Part shown: positions 1-11,721 of the stretch, piece after piece
Position numbering within the stretch: position 1 is the stretch's first letter
How the letters are laid out: the number at the start of each line of letters is the position of its first letter
Translations under genes and position numbers: made by a program
The notes under the pieces: model-generated
Seen by the model: only the letters and a program-made list of their open reading frames with translations
The model's database searches: none
Told to the model about the DNA's origin: nothing
Assembly: GCF_037893015.1 (NCBI RefSeq)
Contig: NC_133658.1
Span: 883,555,038 to 883,619,037 of the forward strand
Source of the DNA: Macrotis lagotis
Lineage: Eukaryota; Chordata; Mammalia; Peramelemorphia; Peramelidae
Length of the DNA: 64,000 bases
Reading direction: 5' to 3'

Positions 1-99
1 ATAAGATCCTAGAGAATAAAACTTCATTTAAAAAACTAACTTTTCTTATTTCATCTTAGCTTAGGAAAATTATGTTTAATACTTGCTAACCATGGTTAT

Positions 100-1490
100 C
101 CCTTAGGGTTCTGTCCTGGGCCCTTTTCTCAGTTTATACTATTTTATTTGGTAAGTTCACCAGCTTCCATGGATTTAATTACTATCTCTACTTTGATGAT
201 TCTCAAATCTACCTTTCCTGACCAAATCTCTCTGCTGACCTCCAATCCTTTCAAACATTTCAAACTGGATGTCCAAAAGAAATCTTATACCTCAAATGTC
301 CCAAACAGAATTCTTTATCTTTCCCCCGAATCCCTACCCTCCCATCTCCTACCTTTTCTACCAGTTATTTCTTCTTCCTTCTCAGAAATGTGTAAGTGAA
401 CTAGATTTAAATGAGATAGGTCTGTAACATCACCAACCTCACTTTCTCCTCCAGAGCCATCTAGGTCCAGTAGCCAGATATGGATTAGGATGATTTGAGA
501 TGGTTCTGGATGCAGGGAGAGACATAGCCCTTTTTAAGCTAAGGGCTTTAATAGGTCTTGATTTGACTGGGGTGAGGCCCACACAGTAATTAAGGTAGGT
601 ATGAAATAAAAAAGAAAAGAAAAGAAAAGCCTTTTGCATAGTCAAAAAAAAAATCCATCTGAGAGGGAACCCTCTCAGTATTTGGGCTAAAACAAGAATA
701 ATGGTCATTTACATGTAGTCTAAGTCAATCTAGATCCAAGAAAATGGCTAATCAAAGAGAGCCAGAATCTTCCCTATTACTGTAGAGGAAAACACCATGC
801 TCCTAGTCTCTCAGGCATGAAACCTTGAGATCATCTTAGACTCCACAATATTTCTCACCCTCATATCCAAGTTGTCAGAGCCTACAGACTTCATCTTTGC
901 AACCTCCTTCAATCATCATCTCGCACCTGGACTATTGTAATAATCTACTGGTGGGTCTGTCTGCCTGCCTCAAGTCTCTCCTCACTCTAGCCCAAAATGG
1001 CTAGACAAGTGGCTCCCTACTGTCTCCAGGATCAAACACAAAATCCTCTTTGGCATTCAAGTTTCTTCAAAGACTTCTCCTACATTCTGAGTCTTCTTAT
1101 ACCTTGCTTCCCCACCCACCCAAGATTCTACAATATAGTGACATTGGCCCCTGACCATTCCAATAACAAGACACCCCATCTCTGTTGTCCTCAAAGCCTA
1201 GAATGTTCTCCCTTGACTCTAACTACTGACATCTCAGGTTTCCTCTAAATCCCAACTACATTCTAACTTCTACAAGTAGTCTTCCTTCATCCCTCTTCAT
1301 TCTGGTACCTTTCCTGTTAATTATTCCCTATTTATCTTGTGTGTAGCTTTCTTTGCAGTTATTTCCTTGTAAGTTGTCTCTCCTGTAAGGTCCTTGAGGG
1401 TGAGGCTGTCTTTTGTCTTTTTTTGGATCCTTAGTGGTTCATAAAGTCCTAGCACATGGTAAGTGTTTAATAACTATTTAATGAATGATC
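100..1490 (+). mobile_element. L2 LINE, reverse-transcriptase to 3' end (decayed)
   Basis: The opening reads as GSVLGP-like then SSPASMDLITISTLMILKS, and later FKLDVQKKSYTSNVPN, which fits the L2 RT block around YADD and the KLN-x-x-KTE motif. The 3' half follows: the CTGGACTATTGTAATAA block, GGCTCCCTACTGTCTCCAGG, and the CTTGAGGG...GTGTTTAATAACTATTTAATG end near 1390-1490. A composite SINE (about 420-600) interrupts it. Confidence 0.7.
420..600 (-). mobile_element. Composite SINE fragment (old)
   Basis: CACTTTCTCCTCCAGAGCCATCTAGGTCCAGTAGCCAGATATGGAT matches, on the minus strand, the downstream half of the composite SINE seen whole at 34441-34741. Confidence 0.6.
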
Positions 1491-1499
1491 TAAAACATT

Positions 1500-1790
1500 T
1501 GGCCTTTTGTCTGTTCTGTCTCCCATCTCCCTGTCTTTGCACTGGCAGTGCCTCCTGCCTGGAATGCCCTCCTTCCTTACCTCTGCCTCATAGTCCCTCT
1601 CTTCCCTTAAGATGTAGCTCTGGACCATCTCCTGCATAAAGCTGTCCTAATCTTCTCACGTTGATGGTTCCTATGCCAAACTACTCTGTAAATATTATCA
1701 CTATCCCATTTATTCTTTGACCTTATCTTCCCTGTACCAAGCAGTGTCTGACCTACCTCAGGACTTCATAAATACTTGCTGAATGACTGG
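1500..1790 (+). mobile_element. L2 3'-end fragment
   Basis: CTGGAATGCCCTCCTTCC, CATAGTCCCTCTCTTCCC and the closing CATAAATACTTGCTGAATGAC fit an L2 3' end. Confidence 0.55.
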
Positions 1791-2069
1791 TGCCTCTAGA
1801 GTCTGCCCTCTCAAGGTAGATAGTGCTGGTGCTTATTGTTATGTCAGCTGCTTCTGCTCAGGGGGTCTCTCATAAGCAGTGTTGAAGACAGCATTGTCTA
1901 AAGCTACTGTGATTCCCCCGACTTCTCTTTGCATTCCCCAGAATTTCTCCTATTTGTCATTTCTTTATATTTCTGGATTTCTGCTCTCTTTTCTACATGA
2001 TGATTGGCTGGTTCTTATCCTTCATTATCAAAGAAAAACAAAATGACATCACTATGTCTTAGACAAATT

Positions 2070-2760
2070 ACAGTGTGTCCCACTGTGGTTGCTCAGGCCA
2101 ACACAAACATGGAATTTTCTACCACAGGTTGGGTACATATAGTCTATGCGAACACCTGGGCTATTCTAAACTTACGTATGCCATGTTTCCTTTGAGCTGC
2201 TTCCATTCTGCCTTCCTCACTGATGAGGGCACACCATGCTGGGCGGTCCTGTGCCAGGGTCTCCCATGCTGTATAATTAATTCTAAAGTTCTTCAATGAG
2301 ACCTTCAGGGTGTCCCAGTATTGCTTCTTCTGACCCTCTAGTGAGTGCTTGCCTTGTGTGAGTTCTCCATAAAATAGTTTTTTTGGCAAGTATACATCTG
2401 GCATTCTAATAACGGGTCTAGCCCATCGTAGTTGTACTCTCTGTAGTAATGTTGGAATGCTAGGCAGTTTAGCTCCAGAAAGGACCTCAGTGTCTGCTAT
2501 CTTCTCCTACCTTGGGATCTTCAGAATCTTCCTATGACAATTTAAATGGGAAGTGATTCAGTTTCTTGCCATGGTAGATTCTCCAGGTTTCACAGGCATA
2601 CAACAATGAGGGCAACACAATGGCTCTGTAGACCTTCAGTTTGGTAGTCAGTCTAATACCTCTGTTCATCCAAACTTTCTTTTGGAACCTTAGTACTGAG
2701 CTAGTTCTGGCAATGTGTGTGTCAACCTCATTGTCAATGTGAACCTCCTTGGAAAGGACA
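2070..2760 (-). mobile_element. Non-LTR retrotransposon RT C-terminal fragment (R4/RTE-like)
   Basis: The minus strand reads the end of a reverse transcriptase: a PSLLYACETW-type block near 2600, then RWARPVIRMPDVYLPKKLF, YGELTQGKHSLEGQKKQYWD and WETLAQDRPAW. This string is typical of R4/RTE-type LINEs; exact family not determined. It has frameshifts and no intact ORF, and is distinct from the L1 and L2 elements here. Confidence 0.65.
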
Positions 2761-3169
2761 CTGTGAAGTTAAGTGAACTTGCCCACTTACTCGGAACTTC
2801 TCCATTTGCAAAATACAAAAACAAAGATTCTCCAGAACCAATCTCAAGTTCTCAGTTTGGGATTTATTTCCTGAAGGCACAATGGTCTGCTCACAATTCC
2901 TTGAACACTATCCTCACTTTCCCATCTCTGTTCCTGAATGCTGTCTCTCCTCCCATCTCTTGGCTTCCCTAGCCTCCATCAAGTCTCAGTTCTAAGGTAA
3001 AAAGGCCTTTCCTGGCCCCTACTAGCCTGCTCACCCCCAGTTAATAACACTTCTCTCTCATTTTACTTTTCCATCAATTCTACATATTTTAAATGTATCT
3101 GATCCTTTACATAAAGTTTCTCTTAGCAGAATGTATGTTCTTTGAGAGCAGACTGTTTTTTTCCTTTCT

Positions 3170-3181
3170 TTGTATCCCCAA

Positions 3182-3214
<33 letters not shown>

Positions 3215-3250
3215 TATATATATATATACACATATATATATACATATGAA
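3170..3250 (+). repeat. (TA)n/(CA)n microsatellite after an L2 tail
   Basis: Alternating TA and CA runs directly after an L2-like 3' end (GAGAGCAGACTG...TTTGTATCCCC). Confidence 0.85.
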
Positions 3251-4372
3251 TATGATTGCTAAATGACTATTGCCCACGTCCTCTCATTAGTTTAGTGTAG
3301 GAAACCCACCTAATGTCCTAGGAGTTTTCTTTGTTTTATCTTAACATCTCAAGGATATTAGTGGAATACACCCAAAGTCTGCTGGTTATCTCTTTACAGA
3401 GGTGGAGGATTACAAGTAGAGAGCTCTGCAGAGAATGTAAGATTTGGTTGATGGGTTGGCTAGCTCTGTTGAACTGCATTTTTTTCTTTCAATTTTGTTC
3501 CTTGATGTAAGGGATGGCTCTTTGGAAAGGGAAAAAGGAGGTATATGTTAGGAAAATAAGATAATATAAAAATGAAAAATATAACTAAAATTTAAATTAA
3601 AAAATTGTTCTTGTCTGACACTGCTAAACTATATGTATATAATAAAAATGCAAAATACAAAGTATCAGAATAGCAATGTAGCATAATCAAACTCCTTAAA
3701 CTGCGTAATTTCATTAAAGAAAATATATTTTAGTTGGGAAATAAGTTACTTTAAAGAAACAATGTGATCAATTTCATTCTTGCCAAATTAGCTTAGTATT
3801 TTAACATTTCCTAAGACTGAGTGTTAAAAGAAAATAAGAAAATCGAATGAAAAACCTATTTTAAGTTCTAACGATAAGCTTTATACTATGCTAATGAACA
3901 AAATCAATTTTAAAGGGATTGCTAAGCATATTGATAGACAACACACTTCTATAATTATGATATTTCAAATTTAAGATGCATGTTTACTAAACACTTCCCT
4001 TGGTTTTAAAAGTTCCTCTTCAATACTTCATTATATATTCTTAACAGTGTGGACAATCCCTCTACCTATATAAATCAAAACCACTCCAAAATTAAGGAGA
4101 CTATGTATGGGTGAAAAATTCATCTCCCTTCTTTCCTTCAGTAAGCCTGGTCAGGAGTTTCTCTAAATCTAATTTGGACAGACACTGGGAAACTGCCAAA
4201 TCATCTGCCATCTGGTCTACAATGGGATGGATCAGGCATAGATGCTGAGCATCCATGGGCAGCCTCATACCCTGAAGAACTATCACAACAGGGCAAAACT
4301 AATTTTAAATTAGAATAAAACAGATGAGACTTGCAGTCTTTTTGGGAAAAAAAAGACCTAAATAAGAGCATC

Positions 4373-4529
4373 GTTTTTTTTAGGTTTTTGCAAGGCAAAT
4401 GGGGTTAAGTGGCTTGCCTAAGGCCACACAGCTAGGTAATTATTAAGTAGATGTCTGAGACTGGATTTGAACCCAGGTACTCCTGACTCCAGGGCCGGTG
4501 TTTTATCCACTACGCCACCTAGCCGCCCC
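4373..4529 (-). mobile_element. tRNA-derived SINE
   Basis: Complete copy with its A-tail at left. TAAGAGCATC is duplicated at 4363-4372 and 4530-4539. Confidence 0.93.
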
Positions 4530-5324
4530 TAAGAGCATCATTAACCTAAGAAACTGAATACTAAGATCTATGTACAGAATTATAATAATGAATTAAAAAG
4601 TTAAGAGAGTCGAAGAGCTTACATTATATTAATACCAAATATCAGAGTATTTTATTTGGCCCATATCATATTCCCAACCTCAAAATTATTTATAATTTAT
4701 TTATTCTATGTCTTAACACATTATGCTAACAGTTACCCTCCCCATTACTGTAACTAGATTTCTACCCTCAAAAGAAAAACAGCAGATTCCTAAACATTAT
4801 AAGAAACAATAAAACTGAGAAAATATATTAAGATAAATAAATTCTTCTCCCTACAGTCTAAGTAATAAATTCATATGCAACATCAATGATCATATACAAA
4901 TGATCTTAGGAAATCCAGATATTTCAAATGGATAAAATGGCCTTTCCTGCCTGACCTGCAATCTTTCTCTGGTTTAACTCATTAATACAATTTATCATAA
5001 ATCTCATCAGGTCAAAAGAGAGATTACTTGATTCATTGGTTTTAAAATCAATTTTATTCCATGTTAATCCAAATTTTTTCATCAATTTTTAATTTCTGCT
5101 AAGCCTGTACCCTTCCTAAAATGAGCTTATTTTCTCAAATGAGTTAACCTATGAACACTCATATATACCTTCTTCCTGTGTGGATTTTATCTACAAAATA
5201 AACAAGCTATACCAGACTATGTGCTCACATATTCAGAAAGAGAAAGACTTCTGAAAGTAAAGCAGCAGACCTAAGATTCAAACATGGGAGCTCTGAATTG
5301 ATTTTCAGACTTTTTTTTTGTTCT

Positions 5325-5570
5325 TCAGTTGTTTTCCAGTTATGTTCAATGCTTTGTGTCCGTGTTTGGGATTTCTTGGTAGGGATGCTGGACTGGTCTG
5401 TCATCTCCTTCTCTGGTTCATATTACAAATGAAGAAACAGGCAAACTGATTAAATGACTTTCCCAGAGCCACATAATCAATACATGTATAAGGCCAGATC
5501 TGAACTCAGGAAGATGGATCTTTTCTGTCTCTGGGCCCAACATTCTATCTACTGAGCTACCTAGCAGTCC
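5325..5570 (-). mobile_element. MAR1-like long SINE (old)
   Basis: Matches on the minus strand the longer SINE with a TGACTG-rich tail and a GGAGAAGG-type middle; well diverged. Confidence 0.65.
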
Positions 5571-6609
5571 CAACTTTAGATTTAGATGACCTCTAAGTTC
5601 ACTTCAGTATGTGGAAATAAAGACAGAAACAGAGTGTAAGGAAAAAGAGAATAAAGGAAAAGAAAGGGGAGAGACAGAGAAAGAGAATAAGGAGGGAGAA
5701 AGGAGAGACAGAAAAGAGAAAGGGGGGAGACTTTCAAATTACCTAGTTTCAAAAGGAAACAAGGATATAACTGTGTATCACCCCAGATAACTTCTTTCAC
5801 TTCTTCCTCTTCCAGTAAATGAGTTGGATAAGATGGTCTCTATAAGTCACTTTCAGCTCCATTGCTAATTCTAATCAAATTCAAACAGGGATGAAAAGGA
5901 CTTACTGTTCTCACCACAAATTGAAGTGTCTTACTCATACCTGAGTTTTTTGATCTATCCCACACTCAATATGACAGTGTATCCTATTTCCATTTCATCA
6001 GGGAGGGGCAAGAGATGCTTATGCTGATTTATATCTCTGTCATTAGGTCTAATACCTTCCATTTAATCTATAGCTACCTTGTATTTACCTTGCCACACCT
6101 ATACATGAAGGCCAGGATGATGGACTTGCTTAGAGGACAAATAACAACAGGTCAACAAAAGATCACCTTGCATAGTACTAAAAAGTTGACTGTGCCTGTG
6201 TGACCTTTGCTGAGTCATGTTACCTCCCAGGCCTCGCTTTCCTTTCCCTCCTAGCTTTGATAACTTGGCCAAGGTGCACCTCTTCTATCTGGCCTCCTTT
6301 TTGAGGCAGGCACATCTTTTTGCTTGTCTCTGCATCCCCAGAGCACAGCACAGTGTCCAGTTTAATAGTCACTTGCCTGGAAGACCATTTGAGGGCCCTC
6401 CCAGCTCAGTTCTGGCTTTTCAGAAATCTAGCATGTGGGTCAAAGTCAGGATATCAAAAGTCAGGAGACTCTGAGATTAGCTTTTTTATCCACCAAGTCA
6501 AAGTCTCTTAACTCAGTCCAGTGAAAACACCTAGAAAGGCCTTGAAGTGCAATGCCAAAAGGAGAGGGAGGAGTTATCACATATGGAAAATGAAAGGGAA
6601 CAGGGAGAA

Positions 6610-6780
6610 GAAATAAGCATTATAGACCATTTATGTGCCAGATACCAGGCTGAAGGTTTTACAACTTTTATCTCATTTAATCTTCACAATAACCAGGGGT
6701 GGCAGGGGAGGCACTGTTATCCCCATTTTTAAAGTGAGGAAACTGAAGCAGAGGTTTCAGTGATGTGTCCATGGTTAAAG
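6610..6780 (-). mobile_element. MIR-like CORE-SINE fragment
   Basis: ATCTCATTTAATCTTCACAA and CCCCATTTTTAAAGTGAGGAAACTGA are the reverse of the usual MIR core. Confidence 0.55.
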
Positions 6781-6789
6781 CGCTACTGT

Positions 6790-7635
6790 CAGACCAGGTT
6801 TGCACTTGGAGGCTGCATTCTGTGGCCTGGACACAGGAAGACCTAAATTCATATATCCTGGCACCTCCCTGGGAGGGGGGTTGCCAGGTACTCAGTGGTC
6901 CTGGCCCACAGGAGGCATCAGGGTCCCTCAGGAAACCTTCCTTCCACCAGGAACCTCCCAGTATTTGATCAAAGGCATCTCCTGGAAGCAGGTATCTGGA
7001 GCTGGAACAAGGAACAGGAGCCTCTTAGTGCTTCCTTCCAACTTCCCGTCCCTAGCTCATCTGCACACAGCAATTGTAGGAACTTCACAGAACCTCTGGA
7101 GCTTGCACAATGCCTCTCAGGACTTCAGACACCATAGTCATTCACATCACATCATTGCTGATTTTCTTATTTTGACAAGGCCAAGGACTTTGGAGACAAG
7201 AGCTATGTGTTCTGGGTCCTCAATAGTGGGGCGATGGCCCCTGCTAGGGGTAGGGAGTGGGCAAACCTCTACTTCCCAGGATGACAGCTGAGGGCACAGG
7301 CCTAGAAGCATTGTTCTCCTTGGGGCATAGGGACCTGAACTGTTACAGTGGCTCTGAGGGTAGATGGTGGCATGTTTTCTACACTCAATCCATGCAGCCT
7401 CCTGTCTGCCCCTCAAGATGCCCATGCTCCCTCACCCAAAATGGACTAATGATGCCCTATGAGTGGTTGATGGGATTGCAGGTAGTGGGTGTGATTGGCA
7501 CCTTTTTCACAGGCATTGGTTGCTTCACCAGATGAAGGCTGGTATGACTAGGGCAGAAGCTGGCCCGGCCTTCAGGAAGATGTTGCTACTCCCAAGGATC
7601 CTACACCTATCTGGCTGTTGGGAGCAGTTGCTCAA
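6790..7635. other. GC-richer segment without an assigned gene
   Basis: About 850 bp of noticeably higher GC than the flanking intron, with overlapping open frames on both strands (the longest 163 codons, plus strand, without an ATG at its start). A hydrophobic stretch (GLQVVGVIGTFFTGIGCF) is readable at 7470-7530. No family was recognised and there are no clear splice sites. Probably an old retrocopy or repeat. Confidence 0.3.
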
Positions 7636-7649
7636 AAAAGAATAGTATA

Positions 7650-7797
7650 TAGGGGCAGCTAGGTGGCGCAGTGGATAGAGCACCAGCCCTGGAGTCAGGA
7701 GTACCTGAGTTCATATCCGGCCTCAGACACTTAATAATTACTTAGCTGTGTGGCCTTGGGCAAGCCACTTAACCCCATTGCCTTGCAAAAAAAAAAA
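7650..7797 (+). mobile_element. tRNA-derived SINE
   Basis: Complete copy with A box, B box and long A-tail. AAAAAAGAATAGTATA is duplicated at 7634-7649 and 7798-7813. Confidence 0.95.
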
Positions 7798-8424
7798 AAA
7801 AAAGAATAGTATACAACTTACACTTTTTGTTTTATATTTTCTTTTTTATACATGTAATCATTAAATGAAAATTATAGTACAGCAGATATTCTTCAACATT
7901 TCTGCATCATGGACCCAAACCTTTGGCAGTCTGGTAGGACCTACACAACTCTTCTTGGAATGTTTTTAAATAATTGAGAAAAATGTTAAATTTCAGAAGG
8001 AAATTAGTAAAAACTAATAATTTTTTCTCTAAGTTAACATTCTCTGAAATCTATCCATACACCATTCTTCTACCTCCTCAACCAGTTCCTAAAGGATACA
8101 TGTAATGATGTTACCTAGTTTCTAAAAATACATATTAAATACAGTGGTAACAAAACTGTTCCATTTGTATCCCCTTCTGTATATTTTAATATTTGATAAA
8201 TGTTTTTTTATACCTATTATTACCTCAGTCTTCCCTCCCTCTTCAAGGCAGTCACCCCCCGCTTTTGTAGCTATAATATTATTATCCCCCACTTTAGAGA
8301 CTTTGGATGGTTTACCATATACACAGGTAAGGAGGAACAGAGCTGGGTTTCAATCTCTAGTCTTCTGCCCCCAAAATTTAAAATCCAATAGAAAGAAAAA
8401 GACTAATGTAAAAGTGTAAGACAA

Positions 8425-8581
8425 GGGACAGCTAGGTGGCTCAGTGGATAGAGCACCAGCCCCTGGAGTCAGGAGGACCTGAGTTCAAATCTAATCTCAG
8501 ACACTTAATAATTACCTAGCTGTATGACCTTAGGCAAGTTACTCAACCCCACTGCCTTGCAAAAAAAAAAAAAAAAAAAAG
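8425..8581 (+). mobile_element. tRNA-derived SINE
   Basis: Complete copy, slightly diverged (GGTGGCTCAGTGG A box), with a 20-base A-tail. Confidence 0.92.
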
Positions 8582-8584
8582 AAA

Positions 8585-8790
8585 ACCTTTTCAACCATTC
8601 TGAAAACCAATTTGGAACCATGTCCCACAACTTAATAAACTGTTGCTATCATCTGAATCAGCAGTACCACCAGTTGGCTTACATATGCTCAGAGAAATGA
8701 GTAACAATTGAAAAATTACAAAAAGAATGATTTCAGAAAAACCTGGAAACACTTGTATGAACTGATGCAAAATCAACTGAACAGAACCGG
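8585..8790 (+). mobile_element. L1 3'-end fragment
   Basis: CAGAAAAACCTGGAAACACTTGTATGAACTGATGCAAA is the marsupial L1 3'-end block in sense orientation. Confidence 0.6.
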
Positions 8791-10572
8791 GAGAAGAAAA
8801 AAAAAATAGAATAACTAGAAAGATAGAATTTAAGCAACAGGAATCAAGTATAAGAGTCTGAAATATTTTTTTTAATTTAATATTTTCTTTTTCCAACAAT
8901 TACAAGTAAAAATTTTGTTTCTTAAAACTTTGAATTCCAAATTCTTTTCCTCCCTCTGAACCCCCCCCCATCGAGAAGGAAAACAATTTGATACAGGTTG
9001 TACTTGTATTATCATTCAAAACATATTTCTATGTTAACCATGTTGTGAAATAAAACAGACCAAAAAAGATATAGACAATATAGAAAAATTATGTTCTGAT
9101 CTTCATTCAGATTCCATACATTCTTTCTCTAGAGATGGATGGCATTGTTCTTTGACCACTGTATTGCTGAGAATAGCTAAACCATTCATAGTTGATCATC
9201 ATGCAATATTGCTATTACTGTACATAATGTTCTCCAGGTTCTGTTCATTTCTCTTTCAATCAGATCGGGTAAGTCTTTCCAGATTTTTCTGAAAGCATCC
9301 TACTCATCATAATTCTTACAGCATAATAGTACTCCCATCATAATCATATACAACTTGCTCAGCCATTTCCCAATTGAGACATCCTCTCAATTTCTAATTC
9401 TTTCCCTTCACTAAAGAGCTACTAAGTATTTTTCCTTTGTTTTTTATCTCTTGGGACACAGACCTAGTAGTGGTATTACTGGATCAAAGGGTATGCATGA
9501 TATCATAGTCCTTTGGACATAGTTCCAAATTGCTTCACAGAATGACTAAATCAGTTCATAACCCCACCAATGGTGCAATAGTATTAGTTTTCCCACATTC
9601 CTTCAACATTTGTCATTTTCCTTTTCTGTCATATTAGCAAGGTAGGTGTGGGGTGTAGCTTATTTTGATTTGCATTCTACTAATCAATAGTTATTTAGAG
9701 CATTTTTCATAACTACAGCCTGATTACTTCATCGGCAAACTGCCTGCTCATACCCTTAAGAAATGGTTTCTTATTTCTATAAATTTGGTTCAGTTCTTTC
9801 TATATTTGAGAAAGAGGTCTTTATCAGTAAAGTTCATGCGTTGCACCTCCCCACCTCTCCCATTTTCAACTTCACTGTAAAAATTCTTTCAAGTCTTTTT
9901 AAATGTAAGATAATTTACCCCATTGTACCTCTCCTTTTCACTTCTCCTAGTGCCTTTCTCTTTCTCATCCTTTAATTTATTCTTTTGGATAATTTTTTCA
10001 TCATGGTCAACTCAACTGTATACTCTGTCTATGGACTCCTATCTGCCCTAATTAGGAGAAGGCTTTTGGATGTTATAAGTTCATTTCCATATAAGAATGT
10101 AAATGATTTAACCTTACTGAATCTTTTGTGATTTCTATTTACCGTTTTATGTCTCTCTTGAGTCTTATAATTGAAAGAAATTGGCTAATACAATCCTTTA
10201 TATCAGGAAAGCTTAAAAGTTGTTTCACTGACTATATTATCTCTTCCCCTGAAAAACCTTGTTTTGCTGAGATGATTCTTGGTTGTAATTCTAGCCCTTT
10301 TGCCCTCCAAAATATCCTATTCCCAGGCCTCTGATTCTTTAATGTGGAATCTGCTCAATCTTGTTTTATCCCGATTGCAGCTCCATGATATCTGAATGAC
10401 ATTTTTTGGACTGCTTATAACATTTTCTCCTTGACCTCTAAGCTCTGGAATTTGACTATAATATTCCTGGGAGTTTTAATTTTGGAATCTCTTTGTGGAT
10501 TCTCCTAAAGTCCATTTTACCCACTGGTTTCAGGACATCAGGAAAGTTTCCTTGATGATTTCTTGAAACTTG

Positions 10573-10748
10573 GGGGCGGCTAGGTGGCGCAGTGGATAAA
10601 GCACTGGCCCTGGAGTCAGGCGTACCTGGGTTCAAATCCAGTCTAAGACACTTAATAATTACCTAGCTGTGTGGCCTTCGGCAAGCCACTTAACCCCATT
10701 TGCCTTGCAAAAAACCTAAAAAAAAAAACCACCCTAAAAAAAAAGAAA
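10573..10748 (+). mobile_element. tRNA-derived SINE
   Basis: Complete copy; GAAACTTG is duplicated at 10565-10572 and 10749-10756. Confidence 0.92.
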
Positions 10749-10954
10749 GAAACTTGAAGGCTATGGTTCTTTTTTTGATAATGACTCTCAGGAAGTTCAA
10801 TAATAATTAAATTTTCTCTCCAGGTTCTATTTTCTAGGTCAGTTGTTTTTCTAATGAAACAGTTCACATTATCTTTGTTTTTTTATTCTTTTGTTCTGTT
10901 TTCTTGATGTCTCACAAATTCATTAGTTTCCACCTGCCAAATCTAATTTTTAAG

Positions 10955-10968
10955 GAGTTGTTTTCTTT
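10955..10968. repeat. Target-site duplication, left copy (PSME3 retrocopy)
   Basis: GAGTTGTTTTCTTT, identical to 11708-11721 on the other side of the retrocopy. Confidence 0.9.
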
Positions 10969-11707
10969 TTCTTTTTTAGAAACCAATTTGGCTCTTATAA
11001 TGTAATATCTAGAAATCTGGTCCAGATAAGATGCAGCTTCACTCTCCAGTCCTTAATTCTGCAACTGTCTCCTCCTGGATGGATACACCAAAGTTATATC
11101 CCTGGGGATAAGGAGCTGAACCCACATTTTGACCGTGCTGCATTTTTCGATCAACAGTTGGATTTCAGGTTTCACCTTTTCAAGTATGTCTACCGACTGC
11201 TGGTTGCTTTTTAACATCCCATTAGGCATCACAAATACTTTAGTTCCCTAGAAGGCCTCCTCACACTCATCCTACTTCCTCTTCTTCAAATTGGGACCAT
11301 CCAATCCATCATAGCTATTGGTAAGGAGGATGGGATCAGGAACAGGGAGATTCATATCTGAGTGAATCTGAGTTAAATCATGGATGTTTAAGATAGGCTC
11401 CTTCAACAAACTATCAAGTTCTAACAACTTCTTTGGGAAAAAATTTGCCACCAAGTCTTCTGCCTCACTTGTGATCTGCTCCCTGAAAGAATCAACCTTG
11501 AGCTTCACTTCCTGATCCACCTTCAGCAGGGAGGCCATGGCTGGGGCGGGCCACGTCCACTCAGCTGGGGGGAAGGGGTCTGGGGTGCGGACCGGAGGAC
11601 TTGAATATTCAAGCCGGCCTGTCTGGCTCCCTCACTTCCTTGCTGCTGCCTCCTGGGCACCTGCCTGCCTTCCTGCCTACCTCCCTGCTCGCTCACTAGC
11701 TTGCCCC
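10969..11707 (-). pseudogene. PSME3: Processed pseudogene of PSME3 (PA28 gamma), 3'-truncated
   Basis: From an ATG at 11538 the minus strand reads MASLLKVDQEVKLKVDSF and stays open for 88 codons, nearly identical to PSME3, the nuclear REG-gamma proteasome activator. Two in-frame TAG codons follow (in the KKRR-L-DECEEAF-Q region). Homology then continues through VMPNGMLKSNQQ, a roughly 13-nt deletion in the PRIEDGNN region, and a 2-nt deletion before the ESEAASYL-like segment. It stops at RAKLVS, about 60 residues early. No introns remain, and GC-rich 5' UTR is kept at 11539-11707. A 14-bp target-site duplication (GAGTTGTTTTCTTT, 10955-10968 and 11708-11721) flanks it, and an A-rich stretch follows the truncated end. 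This fits L1-mediated insertion of an internally primed or shortened cDNA. Not functional. Confidence 0.95.
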
Positions 11708-11721
11708 GAGTTGTTTTCTTT
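11708..11721. repeat. Target-site duplication, right copy (PSME3 retrocopy)
   Basis: GAGTTGTTTTCTTT directly after the GC-rich 5' UTR end of the retrocopy; identical to 10955-10968. Confidence 0.9.

Noticed and set aside
6800-7291. 163-codon plus-strand frame
   Set aside because: No ATG at the start, no recognised family, and a competing frame on the other strand. Kept only as a GC-richer segment.
11272-11538. PSME3 as a functional gene
   Set aside because: No introns, stop codons and deletions after codon 88, missing C-terminal third, and a flanking target-site duplication: a retrocopy.
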